Assembly: GCA_019638115.1 (NCBI GenBank)
Contig: JAHBUK010000005.1
Span: forward strand, 155,111-198,880
DNA from: Flavobacteriales bacterium
Lineage (GTDB): Bacteria > Bacteroidota > Bacteroidia > Flavobacteriales_F > PHOS-HE28
Length of the DNA stretch: 43,770 nt
Reading direction: 5' to 3'
A program made the translations under genes and the position numbers. Below are positions 7,913 to 15,516 of this stretch, piece by piece (the stretch's first letter is position 1; every line of letters begins with the position of its first letter). A model generated the notes under the pieces. It ran no database searches, was not told the origin of the DNA, and worked only from the letters and a program-made list of their open reading frames with translations.

Positions 7913-8020
7913 AAATGTGGGAATGCGGGAATGTGGAAATGTGAGGATGTGGGAATGTGAAAATGTGGGAATGCGGGAATGTGAAAATGTGAGAATGTGG
8001 AAATGTGAGAATGTGCTGCG
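7903..8020. repeat. Purine-rich GGAATGTG minisatellite
   Basis: Degenerate 8-9-bp units of the type GGAATGTGAAAATGTG run from inside the epimerase gene to about 8015. A 33-bp block at 7903-7935 recurs exactly at 7951-7983, a period of 48. The bottom strand reads as an open frame of repeated HIFTFPHS-type peptides, which I take to be a by-product of the repeat. Confidence 0.92.
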
Positions 8021-8030
8021 TTGCATGCAA
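8021..8030. repeat. 10-bp perfect palindrome TTGCATGCAA
   Basis: It lies between the purine-rich array (7903-8020) and the pyrimidine-rich array (8042-8282). Because those arrays are roughly reverse complements, the palindrome marks the centre of a large inverted arrangement. Confidence 0.7.
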
Positions 8031-8041
8031 TGTCGGTGTAC

Positions 8042-8282
8042 ACATCTCCACATTTCCTCATTTCCACATCTTTTGATCTGATCTCCGAATCTTCACATCT
8101 GTCATTCCGAGCAAAGCGAAGGAACACATCAATTAATCTTCACATCTATTAATCTCCACATCTCCTAATCTTCAAATCTCCACATCTATTAATCTCCACA
8201 TCTCCTAATCTTCAAATCTCCACATCTATTAATCTCCACATCTCCTAATCTTCAAATCTCCACATCTTCAAATCTCCACATT
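8042..8282. repeat. Pyrimidine-rich tandem repeats, including three 40-bp units
   Basis: Units of CTCCACATCT, CTAATCTTCAAAT and CTATTAATCT fill this stretch. A 40-bp unit starting CACATCTATTAATCTCCACA repeats exactly at 8141, 8181 and 8221, followed by a partial copy. At 8101-8125 the phrase GTCATTCCGAGCAAAGCGAA appears, similar to an intergenic phrase common in Bacteroidota. There are no unique spacers, so this is not a CRISPR array. No gene is present in 7913-8288. Confidence 0.92.
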
Positions 8283-8288
8283 ACTCTT

Positions 8289-9401
8289 ATGCATGTAGTC
8301 CTCTGCACCGATGGGGTTTTCCCCCAGGCCCTGGGCGGCATGCAGCGCCACTCGCGACTGCTGGCAGAGCACTTGGCGCGCCGTGGTGATGTGCGGCTCA
8401 CGGTGATCCACCCGCATGCGGCGCCCATCTTCGATCCAGCCTTGGGCATCCAGGAAGTGCAGGTGCCGGCCATCGATACTTCCCGCTTCTACCTGCGCGA
8501 GTTGTGGCGTTACAGCGGGCACGTTGCCGAGGCCCTGGATGGATTGAAGCCCGATGTGATCATGGCGCAGGGCTTCTCGGTGTGGAAAGGCATCGGGCGT
8601 TTCAGCGATCGGCTCATCGTTCATCCCCACGGCTTGGAGATGTTCCAGGCGCTCACCGCGAAGGAGCGGGCGATCGGCTTGCCTTTCCGGCTGGTATTGC
8701 GCCACCTCGTGCGTAGCAGTGCGGTCACCATCTCGCTGGGTGGCAAGCTCACCGGCATCCTGCAAGGCTTGGCCAAGGGCTCGAAAGCGCGTGTGCACGT
8801 GCTGCCCAACGCCGTTGATGTTCCCGACCAAGCGCAGGTGAAGCACCGTTCCGAGGGGCCAGCGGAGTTGCTCTTCGTGGGCCGCTTCGCCTTCAACAAA
8901 GGCATCGATGTGCTGATGGACGTGGCGCGGCGCTTGGTCGCCGAAGGACGCGGGGACCTGCTGCGCTTCCAGTTGGCGGGTGATGGTCCCTTGCTCGCCT
9001 CCATGCGTGCCGCAGGCCTGCCACCCAATGTGGAACTGCTCGGCCGCGTGGACGATGACGAGCTCTTTGCGCGCTACAGCACCTGCACCGCGCTGGTGCT
9101 GCCCACGCGTTTTGAAGGCATGCCCACCGCGGTACTGGAGGCCATGGCCCGTTCACGCCCCATCATCGTGAGCGATGTGGGCGCGAGTGCGGAACTGGTG
9201 GATGCACACAACGGATGGCTGTTGCCGCCCGGTGATGCGGACGCCCTGTACCGCGCGGTGCTGGATCTGGCGGCGAGCGCGCCGGAGGAATTGGAACGCA
9301 AAGGGCAGGCATCCTACGCCAAGGTGCAGGAACGATTCGCCTGGCCCGCTGTCACCCAGGGCTTCATGGATCTTTTCCGGCAGGTGGCCGGATCCCGGTG
9401 A
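8289..9401 (+). CDS. Glycosyltransferase family 4 (GT-B)
   Basis: The 370-aa product shows the full GT4 plan: an N-terminal glycine-rich acceptor loop (DGVFPQALGGMQRHSRLLAEHL), HPHGLEM near 117, then the donor half starting LLFVGRFAFNKGIDVLMDVA near 197, and RFEGMPTAVLEAMARSRPIIVSDVGASAELV near 273 with the E-x7-E donor-site motif. It is a cytoplasmic or peripheral membrane enzyme adding a sugar to a growing surface glycan. It starts directly after the pyrimidine-rich repeat block, so its promoter must lie in or beyond that block; I see no clean -7 box. Donor sugar unknown. Confidence 0.92.
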   Translation: MHVVLCTDGVFPQALGGMQRHSRLLAEHLARRGDVRLTVIHPHAAPIFDPALGIQEVQVPAIDTSRFYLRELWRYSGHVAEALDGLKPDVIMAQGFSVWKGIGRFSDRLIVHPHGLEMFQALTAKERAIGLPFRLVLRHLVRSSAVTISLGGKLTGILQGLAKGSKARVHVLPNAVDVPDQAQVKHRSEGPAELLFVGRFAFNKGIDVLMDVARRLVAEGRGDLLRFQLAGDGPLLASMRAAGLPPNVELLGRVDDDELFARYSTCTALVLPTRFEGMPTAVLEAMARSRPIIVSDVGASAELVDAHNGWLLPPGDADALYRAVLDLAASAPEELERKGQASYAKVQERFAWPAVTQGFMDLFRQVAGSR

Positions 9402-9432
9402 TGTCGCCCGCTCCTGGGCACCCGGCTTCGGC

Positions 9433-9440
9433 TATCTTTG
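9433..9440 (+). promoter_or_regulatory. Bacteroidota -7 box TATCTTTG
   Basis: Perfect match to TAnnTTTG in the 92-bp gap between the glycosyltransferase and the next epimerase, 53 bases before ATG 9494. No TTG is visible at the expected -33 distance. Confidence 0.5.
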
Positions 9441-9493
9441 GCGGCCCTTGCAGCGCGCGGTACCGGCGATGCGCACAAGGTTGAAGTTGCTCC

Positions 9494-10498
9494 ATGATCA
9501 CGTCCAGTCCATCCACCACTCCGGGCCATGCCTTGGTCACGGGCGGTGCCGGTTTCATCGGCAGCCACTTGGTTGACCGTTTGTTGGCCGAGGGTTGGCA
9601 GGTAACGGTGATCGATGATCTGGATCCCTTCTATGCCCGTTCGGTGAAAGAGCGCAACTGCGCCGGGCACTTCGCCTACGCCGGCCACCGCATGCTGGAG
9701 GGCAGCATCCTGGACGATGCCTTGCTGGAGCGGGCCTTCAACAGCGATCGGCCCATCACCGTGGTGGTTCACCTGGCAGCGAAGGCGGGCGTGCGGCCCA
9801 GCATCGAGAACGCCATGGCCTACCACCAAGTGAACGTGACCGGCACCCTGAAGCTGCTGGAACGGGCGCGCATGGCCAAGGTGCCGCATTTCGTTCTTGC
9901 CAGCAGCAGCAGCGTGTATGGCGTGGATCCCAACGTGCCCTGGCGCGAGGCGGGTGCCCTGCTGGCCCCGATCAGTCCCTACGCCGCCACCAAGTTGGCC
10001 GCCGAGCAATTCGCGCAGGTGCATGCCCGCCTGCACGGTATGCAGGTCACTGCGCTGCGTTTCTTCACGGTGCACGGTCCTCGCCAGCGGCCCGACCTGG
10101 CCATCCACAAGTTCTTCAAGAGCATCCTCAACGGCAGCCCCATCACCCAATACGGCGATGGCAGCACCCGGCGCGATTACACCTTCGTGGGCGATATCGT
10201 GAACGGCGTGGTGGCCGCCATGGCGCGCAGCAAGGGCGAACGCTACGAGGTGTACAACCTGGGCAACAGCGAGACCATCACCTTGGCGCGGCTCATCGCC
10301 AGCATCGAGGAGGTCACCGGTCGCAAGGCCATCATAGACCGCCAGCCGGAGCAGCCCGGTGATGTGCCTCAGACCTTCGCCGATGTCTCCAAGGCCCAGC
10401 GTGATCTCGGCTATTCGCCCTCCACGCCCTTGCGCGCCGGGTTGGAGGCATTCCACGCGTGGTACATGCAGGAGCATGCCGCCAAGCAGGTGGGTTGA
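9494..10498 (+). CDS. NAD-dependent epimerase, UDP-glucuronate 4-epimerase-like
   Basis: This 334-aa extended SDR has HALVTGGAGFIGSHLVDRLL at residues 12-31, VIDDLDPFYARSVKERN, HLAAKAGVRPSIENAMAY near 93, SSSSVYG, and the catalytic Y163-x-x-x-K167 (YAATK). RFFTVHGPRQRPDLAIHKF and RRDYTFVGDIVNG complete the pattern. AKAGVRPSIENP-type and TVYGPxGRPDMA-type motifs are typical of UDP-glucuronate/UDP-galacturonate 4-epimerases, so this is my preferred activity. The product would supply a uronic acid or galactose-type sugar to the glycan block. The next glycosyltransferase starts 38 bases downstream. Confidence 0.9.
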   Translation: MITSSPSTTPGHALVTGGAGFIGSHLVDRLLAEGWQVTVIDDLDPFYARSVKERNCAGHFAYAGHRMLEGSILDDALLERAFNSDRPITVVVHLAAKAGVRPSIENAMAYHQVNVTGTLKLLERARMAKVPHFVLASSSSVYGVDPNVPWREAGALLAPISPYAATKLAAEQFAQVHARLHGMQVTALRFFTVHGPRQRPDLAIHKFFKSILNGSPITQYGDGSTRRDYTFVGDIVNGVVAAMARSKGERYEVYNLGNSETITLARLIASIEEVTGRKAIIDRQPEQPGDVPQTFADVSKAQRDLGYSPSTPLRAGLEAFHAWYMQEHAAKQVG

Positions 10499-10536
10499 GC
10501 CTTGCTCTGCGGAACCTTCACCATCTTCGCCACGGC

Positions 10537-11565
10537 ATGAGGACCGTGGGCATCTCCAACCGCACGCGCTACTGGCAGCAGTACGTGTTCAGCCAGCCCC
10601 CCGAGGGCTACCGCTACCAGCGCATGCTGGACATCCCGTGGCACACGCTGAAGGTGAAGCAGCAGTTCCTTGCCCACACCAAGCTCTTCTTTCCCGGCAG
10701 GCACGCGGACCTCTACCACACCTACAACAGCGTGGTGGCCAACCCTGCTCCCTGGGTGATCGAGGTGGAGAGCAAGTTGCCGCGCTACGATCCCTGGGAT
10801 GAGCGCAACGCTCTTTACCGCTGGGGCCTGCGCCGGTTGGCCTCTTCGGATTGCAAGGCCTTGATCTTCACCAGCCGAAATACGCTGGAAATGAACCGGC
10901 AGCGGCTCATCGATCGCGGGATCGACCCCAGCAAGATGCACGTGATCTACCGCGCGGTTGAGCAATACAGCCCGATCCGTCCGGCAGGGGCACCCTTCAC
11001 CGTGCTGTTCGCGGGCAACGCCTTCTACCGCAAGGGTGGGGTGGAGTTGCTGAAGGCTTTCCTGCGCTTGGGCCGGAGTGATGCGCGCCTGGAGATCGTG
11101 AGCACCTTGGAAGTGGACTGGGGCGTGAAGCCCGATGCGGAGACCATCGCCTGGGCCGAGCGCACCATCGCGGACGATCCGCGCATCAGCCTGCAACGTG
11201 GCCTGCCGCACCGTGCCCTGATCGAACGGATGCGCCATGCCGACGTGTTCGTCACCACCACTTTCGCCGACCCCTTCAACAACACCGTGCTGGAGGCCAT
11301 GGCCACCGGCTGTCCCATCATCTCCTCGCGCACCAGCAGCATCCCGGAGATCGTGCAGGAAGGCCGCAACGGCTACCTGGTGGATGTGGACCGCAGCAGT
11401 GACGAGATCGCTGAGACCATCGCCGAACATCTTCAGCGCTTCTTTGTTGATCAGGCCCTGCGCAGCGGGTTTTCAGCAGCTTCGCTGGAAGTGGTGCGCG
11501 AGCGTTTCGACATCGCCGTGCGCAATGCGCAATTGAAGGCGTTGTACGATAAGGCGCTGGCCTGA
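10537..11565 (+). CDS. Glycosyltransferase, GT4-like
   Basis: I use ATG 10537 (MRTVGISNRTRYWQQYVF); upstream in-frame codons begin inside the preceding gene. The 342-aa protein has GT-B features: VIEVESKLPRYDPW in the N-terminal half, FTVLFAGNAFYRKGGVELLKAF near 148 opening the donor domain, and ADPFNNTVLEAMATGCPIISS near 245, where the first Glu of the usual E-x7-E is replaced by Asp. It probably adds a sugar to the same glycan. It converges on the C2 gene with only 4 bases between stop codons, so no dedicated terminator fits there. Confidence 0.85.
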   Translation: MRTVGISNRTRYWQQYVFSQPPEGYRYQRMLDIPWHTLKVKQQFLAHTKLFFPGRHADLYHTYNSVVANPAPWVIEVESKLPRYDPWDERNALYRWGLRRLASSDCKALIFTSRNTLEMNRQRLIDRGIDPSKMHVIYRAVEQYSPIRPAGAPFTVLFAGNAFYRKGGVELLKAFLRLGRSDARLEIVSTLEVDWGVKPDAETIAWAERTIADDPRISLQRGLPHRALIERMRHADVFVTTTFADPFNNTVLEAMATGCPIISSRTSSIPEIVQEGRNGYLVDVDRSSDEIAETIAEHLQRFFVDQALRSGFSAASLEVVRERFDIAVRNAQLKALYDKALA

Positions 11566-11569
11566 ACGC

Positions 11570-12346
11570 TCAGCGGGCAAAGCAGCAGCGGTAGGTGCGG
11601 TTGTTCGTGGTGCCGTTCACACGCTGCACGTTCTCGCAATCGCTGCCACCGGCCGTGCGGACGAAGAAGTTGGAGTCGGCCGTGGAGTTGGTCCACTCCC
11701 AGTTGCCGATCATGCCCACCATGCCCAGCGCATCGCGTTCCGCGCAGGCCGCATGGAACTCGCCCCAGGAGCACATGCGCTTGCCGGCCTGCGCGCAGGC
11801 CAACGATGCATTGAGGAAATTCTGCGCAGGGCTTTCGTTGCGGTCGATGCAGTAGCTGCCGAAGGCCTCCACCATTTCCGCCGGACAGGCTTGAAGGTTA
11901 CGCACCGGGCCGTTCATCACTTGGAAGGTGCTGCCATCGAAGACCACTGACAGCAACGTGCCGGGAGCGGTAAGCGTGCTGTCCAGAGGGGCGTTGCCGC
12001 CGAGCGTGATGGGGTAGGGGCCTTGGCCGTTCACGAGCAGGGTGTTGTTGGCCGTGGCGTTGGCGGGCACCCGCAGCATCAGTTGGGTGCCGGGCACGGG
12101 GGCACCATCCAAGCCGCTGATCTCCGCCTCCCAAATAGCGCCCGGTGCCGGTTCCACGAAGCGATGCGAACCGGTCTGTGCCACTCCTGCGGAAAGCGCA
12201 TCGGCCGCTTCCAACGAAGCGGGCAAGCCCAGCACTTGGCGATCCGTAGGCGATGCGCCCACCAGTTCGATGGAGCGGTCCACCTCCACCTGTGCCACGG
12301 CCGTGAGGCTGGCAAGACACAGGAGTATGAGCAGGCTGCGCTTCAT
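11570..12346 (-). CDS. Secreted eight-Cys lectin-like paralog C2 (last gene of the duplicated cassette)
   Basis: This 258-aa protein begins with a signal peptide (MKRSLLILLCLASLTAVAQ). The short conserved opener VEVDRSIELVGASPTDRQVLGLP is followed by a beta-rich module ending in LLVNGQGPYPITLGGNAPLD and VVFDGSTFQVMN. From about residue 150 comes the cysteine domain: CPAEMVEAFGSYCID, CAQAGKRMCSWGEFHAAC, IGNWEWTNSTADSN, and the end RTYRCCFAR. The C(x)nGKRxCSxxE...NWEW...RCC plan resembles a cut-down FGE-sulfatase/C-type-lectin fold. Its closest relative in the window is C1 (13958-14749), sharing RQVLGLP, VNGQGPY and GNWEWT. ATG 12346 overlaps the stop of B2 by 4 bases. Function is unknown; a binding role outside the cell is inferred. 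Confidence 0.8.
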   Translation of the reverse strand: MKRSLLILLCLASLTAVAQVEVDRSIELVGASPTDRQVLGLPASLEAADALSAGVAQTGSHRFVEPAPGAIWEAEISGLDGAPVPGTQLMLRVPANATANNTLLVNGQGPYPITLGGNAPLDSTLTAPGTLLSVVFDGSTFQVMNGPVRNLQACPAEMVEAFGSYCIDRNESPAQNFLNASLACAQAGKRMCSWGEFHAACAERDALGMVGMIGNWEWTNSTADSNFFVRTAGGSDCENVQRVNGTTNNRTYRCCFAR

Positions 12347-13104
12347 CGTGGTTGGAAGCAACAGCGCGCGCTGAAACTGTTCAAGGGCGAAGCGGAACGT
12401 TGGGCGGCACAATCACCGAGCCCGGCCTGGTCCGCCGTCTGCGTGTGGTTGGAAGTATCGTCGATCCACTCCCAGTTGTCGAAGAGGTCGGCCAGTTGGT
12501 CCTGCAACAGCGTGCAGGCTGCGTAGTACTCGTCCCAACGGCAAAGCCGGCCGCCTTGCGCATTGCAATACGATGCCGCTTGCTGGAAACTGAGCCCGGC
12601 GCGTTCGTTCACATCCACACAAAGGCGCTCGTGCACCTGCAGCGTACCACTTGGGCAGCCCCGCAGCTCGGGTGCCAGCAGGGTCCATGTGCCATCGGCA
12701 TGGAGCACTTCGCAGATGTTGCCGCTGCGCACCTGGCCGCGTATTGGTGCAAGCCCATCGGGACGCAACAAGGGAAGCGCCTGTGTGCCTGCACGGATAT
12801 GGAGTGGGCCATGCAGGTCGGTCGGTGCAGCGAAACGCAGCAGCAGTCCGTTGTTCAGGTTGCTGATCACCGGTTCGAGCTGAAGGTCCAAGGTGTCGGC
12901 CTCCACGGTGGCGCTGCACCAATGGGCTGCTCCGCGCACAGCAAAGCCCACGGTGATCGCTGAGCTGCCTTGGGTCGGATCGGCCAGTCCATCCACCCCG
13001 CGCCGATCGTCCGCACCGGTGAATTGGATGGGTACGTCCACCTGCACCTGTGCCATGGCAGGCAAGGCAAGCAGCGCGAATGCTATGTGCAGCAGCTGCT
13101 TCAT
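12343..13104 (-). CDS. Secreted eight-Cys lectin-like paralog B2
   Basis: The 253-aa product starts at ATG 13104 (MKQLLHIAFALLALPAMAQ), four bases into the end of A2. The opener VQVDVPIQFTGADDRRGVDGLADP leads to a module with GAAHW, LLLRFAAP and LLRPDGLAPIRGQV, which differs from the A and C types. It has an extra Cys in ICEVLHADGTW just before the cysteine domain. The domain reads CPSGTLQVHERLCVDV, CNAQGGRLCRWDEYYAAC, FDNWEWIDDTSNH and ARCCFQPR. It pairs with B1 (14746-15516) almost motif for motif. It is probably exported to the periplasm by Sec; no T9SS sorting domain or lipobox is present. Confidence 0.8.
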   Translation of the reverse strand: MKQLLHIAFALLALPAMAQVQVDVPIQFTGADDRRGVDGLADPTQGSSAITVGFAVRGAAHWCSATVEADTLDLQLEPVISNLNNGLLLRFAAPTDLHGPLHIRAGTQALPLLRPDGLAPIRGQVRSGNICEVLHADGTWTLLAPELRGCPSGTLQVHERLCVDVNERAGLSFQQAASYCNAQGGRLCRWDEYYAACTLLQDQLADLFDNWEWIDDTSNHTQTADQAGLGDCAAQRSASPLNSFSARCCFQPR

Positions 13105-13931
13105 CGGTCCTTGCAGCAGCGCACCCGGTAGTTGTCGGAGGCCGCGGTGCCATAGCCCCCGAAGTTGCATCCTGCGCCCGGTGGCACGTTGGTACCGTCC
13201 TGCCCGTGGCCCACGGTCTTGGCGGTCTCCGTGAGGTTGGCGGCATGGTCCACCCATTCGGCACTGGGCACGGTGGTGAAGAAGGCCGCATCGGCTCTGC
13301 AAGCCGCCACCCATTCGCCGAAAGAGCAGAGCCGGGCCTGTTGTTGCCTGCAATACAGGTTGGCCTCGAAGAAATTCCGAGGAGCTGCGGAACTGTCCGC
13401 TATGCAAACACTGCTGCCCACCGCCGAATAGCCTTCCGGACAAGCCGTGCCCACCGTGCCCAACACCACGAAGGCATTGCCATCGAACACCAGGCGGGAG
13501 GGGACACCTACCGGGAGTTCGCCAGCCATTACAGGCGCTCCGTTGCGGGCATGCAAGGGCTGCGGGCTGAGGCCGTTGAGCGTGATGGAAGCACCCGCCT
13601 CATGGGCTTCGGTCGGTATCACCGTGATGGTCATGCCGCTTTGGTAAGCTGTGGGCGCCGGCACAAGCAACGCACTGAGCACTTGTGATCCCGATGTGCT
13701 GGACGTGCTGGTGTATTGCGTGCGTTCCGCGTCAAGGCTCACTCCGGCATCCGTGGCATCCGGCATTGCCAAGCCGCTCACCTGCCGTTGTTCAGGCAGG
13801 GTGCCGCTCAGTTCCAGCTTCACGGGCACGGTCCATTGGCCATGGAGTCGCACCCCGCTGGCAAGGACCAGCAGCAAAGCCGTTAGCGCTCCGATCGGGC
13901 CGTGCATCCGGAAGTGTGCGTTGCGGCTCAT
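13101..13931 (-). CDS. Secreted eight-Cys lectin-like paralog A2
   Basis: I start at ATG 13931 (MSRNAHFRMHGPIGAL...); a GTG at 13952 would add seven residues and another ATG lies at 13907. The hydrophobic stretch ALTALLLVLASGVRLHGQ gives the export signal. The first module is tail-fibre-like: TAYQSGMTITVIPTEA, then GASITLNGLSPQPL, then a VPSRLVFDGNAFVVLG strand. The cysteine domain follows with CPEGYSAVGSSVCIAD, CRQQQARLCSFGEWVAAC, SAEWVDHAANLTETAK and YRVRCCKDR. NWEW is replaced by SAEWVD here and by TMEWVD in A1, a type-A mark. The 26-base gap to C1 is the only non-overlapping junction in the operon. 276 aa. Confidence 0.78.
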   Translation of the reverse strand: MSRNAHFRMHGPIGALTALLLVLASGVRLHGQWTVPVKLELSGTLPEQRQVSGLAMPDATDAGVSLDAERTQYTSTSSTSGSQVLSALLVPAPTAYQSGMTITVIPTEAHEAGASITLNGLSPQPLHARNGAPVMAGELPVGVPSRLVFDGNAFVVLGTVGTACPEGYSAVGSSVCIADSSAAPRNFFEANLYCRQQQARLCSFGEWVAACRADAAFFTTVPSAEWVDHAANLTETAKTVGHGQDGTNVPPGAGCNFGGYGTAASDNYRVRCCKDR

Positions 13932-13957
13932 GTTCCGATCCGGTAGGTGCACATTCG

Positions 13958-14749
13958 CTACCGCGATGCGCAGCAGTGGTAACGACGCAGGGGATTCCCT
14001 TCATTGGTGGAAGCGGTGGAGGCCGAGGTGCAGTTCTGGGAACCCACCATGCGCACCACCCGGTTGGAGCCAGCGGAGGATCGGGTCCATTCCCAGTTGC
14101 CCACCAGATCGGGGATATCCAGTTCCACGCGGTTCTCACAAGCCACCACGTATTCCGCCCATGAGCAGAGCCGCAAACCACTCTGGGCACAGATCAGGAT
14201 CGCATCGAAGAAGGTGGTGCTGGGGGTATTCTCCTGCGGCTGTATGCAGAAGTGCTCGTTTACCGCAACCGTTCCTGTAGGACAGGGTTTCCGGACGTGC
14301 GCAAAGCCGTTCATCACTTGGAAACCTTCGCCATCGTGGACCAGCGAGAGCATGCTTCCTTCGGGCACCTGTTCACCTTCCAGTTGGGTGGCGCCAACCC
14401 ACGTCAGATCGTATGGGCCTTGGCCGTTCACAAGCACGGAAACGGGACCGGGTGTTGAAGCCGGTGTGCGCACCTGGATGTGCATGCCCGCCTCGGGGGG
14501 CGCTTCAAGTGCGGCCAGTTCTACCGCCCAAACCGGTCCAGCTACCGGGTTTGCCGTGCGGAACGCTCCGGCCTGCTCGGTCCCTGCGCTAAGGAGGTCG
14601 CCAGGCGTTTGGCTGTCGGGCAAGCCCAGCACCTGGCGTGTGCTGTCCGTAATGCCGTTCAGGATGACCGCACGATCGACGGCCACTTGTGCCTGCACCA
14701 AGGCCGTGCCTGCACAAAGGAGGAGCGCGTATGTGATGCGGATGTTCAT
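13958..14749 (-). CDS. Secreted eight-Cys lectin-like paralog C1
   Basis: This 263-aa protein starts at ATG 14749 (MNIRITYALLLCAGTALVQAQ), overlapping the B1 stop by 4 bases. The opener VAVDRAVILNGITDSTRQVLGLPD is nearly that of C2. VLVNGQGPYDLTWVG and LVHDGEGFQVMNGF form the second half of the linker module. The cysteine domain has CPTGTVAVNEHFCIQ, CAQSGLRLCSWAEYVVAC, VGNWEWTRSSAGSN and RYHCCASR. It closes the first A-B-C cassette; the next gene is not coupled to it. Confidence 0.8.
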   Translation of the reverse strand: MNIRITYALLLCAGTALVQAQVAVDRAVILNGITDSTRQVLGLPDSQTPGDLLSAGTEQAGAFRTANPVAGPVWAVELAALEAPPEAGMHIQVRTPASTPGPVSVLVNGQGPYDLTWVGATQLEGEQVPEGSMLSLVHDGEGFQVMNGFAHVRKPCPTGTVAVNEHFCIQPQENTPSTTFFDAILICAQSGLRLCSWAEYVVACENRVELDIPDLVGNWEWTRSSAGSNRVVRMVGSQNCTSASTASTNEGNPLRRYHCCASR

Positions 14750-15516
14750 CGGGGGCGGAAGCAGCAACGGGTATCGCCCGTGGCGGTTTGAAGGATGGTG
14801 GCCGACTGGTGTCCGAAACAATCGTTCAGGGCCACATAGTCGGCCGTGTGATCGTGGTTGGCTCCGTCGTCGATCCATTCCCAGTTGTTGAACATGCCTT
14901 GCAGTTGGTCCTGAAAGAGTGCGCAGGCCAGGTAGTACTCGTCCCACGTGCAGAGCTTTCCTCCAAGTGCCATGCAGCGGTCCCCTGCTTGGTAAAAGCG
15001 CAGACCCGGGGTATCCTGGATCTCGATGCACAAACCTTCCTGCACGGACAGGGTGCCGGGTGGGCAACCCCGTTCCGCAGCGCTAAGCAGTATCCACCGG
15101 TCGCTGGCAAGCAGCACTTCGCAAACGCGACCTTCCAAGATCTGGCCATGGGTGGGAGGTAGTCCATCCGGACGCAGCAAGGGGAGTTGCGCACCAGTTC
15201 CAGCCTGGAGCAGGAGCGCCCCATGCGCAGTGGCGGGAGCGGTGAACCGGAAGAGCAGGCCATCGCGGTAGCTCTCCAGCGCTGGCTGCGGGCTAAGGGT
15301 GATGAGCGCGTCGGTTTGTGATGCCGTGGCCCAATGTGCTGCGCCCAGCAAGGCACCGTCCACCCGCATGGCAGCATCGGCGGAAAGGGGTGCCGCGTGG
15401 CCTTCCACACCACGCTCCACAGCCGCACCGGTGAATTGCAGCGGACGGTCAATGCTCACCTGTGCCTGGGTTGCCAGCGCGAGCACTGCAAGGAAGGGGG
15501 CAAGGCTGCCGTTCAT
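14746..15516 (-). CDS. Secreted eight-Cys lectin-like paralog B1
   Basis: The gene starts at ATG 15516 (MNGSLAPFLAVLALATQAQ), overlapping the A1 stop, and encodes 256 aa. The opener VSIDRPLQFTGAAVERGVEGHAAP is shared with B2, as are GAAHW, LLFRFTAP, LLRPDGLPPTHGQ and VCEVLLASDRW. The C-terminal domain contains CPPGTLSVQEGLCIEI, CMALGGKLCTWDEYYLAC, NNWEWIDDGANHDHTAD and TRCCFRPR. Type B proteins lack the VNGL/VNGQG strand of types A and C, so the linker module has diverged more than the cysteine tip. Confidence 0.8.
   Translation of the reverse strand: MNGSLAPFLAVLALATQAQVSIDRPLQFTGAAVERGVEGHAAPLSADAAMRVDGALLGAAHWATASQTDALITLSPQPALESYRDGLLFRFTAPATAHGALLLQAGTGAQLPLLRPDGLPPTHGQILEGRVCEVLLASDRWILLSAAERGCPPGTLSVQEGLCIEIQDTPGLRFYQAGDRCMALGGKLCTWDEYYLACALFQDQLQGMFNNWEWIDDGANHDHTADYVALNDCFGHQSATILQTATGDTRCCFRPR

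Noticed and set aside
7758..8127. Minus-strand frames coding repeated HIFTFPHS peptides
   Set aside because: They are translations of the minisatellite itself and have no start context or unique sequence.
8042..8282. Possible CRISPR array from regular 40-bp repeats
   Set aside because: The repeats are directly adjacent with no unique spacers, and no cas genes are present.
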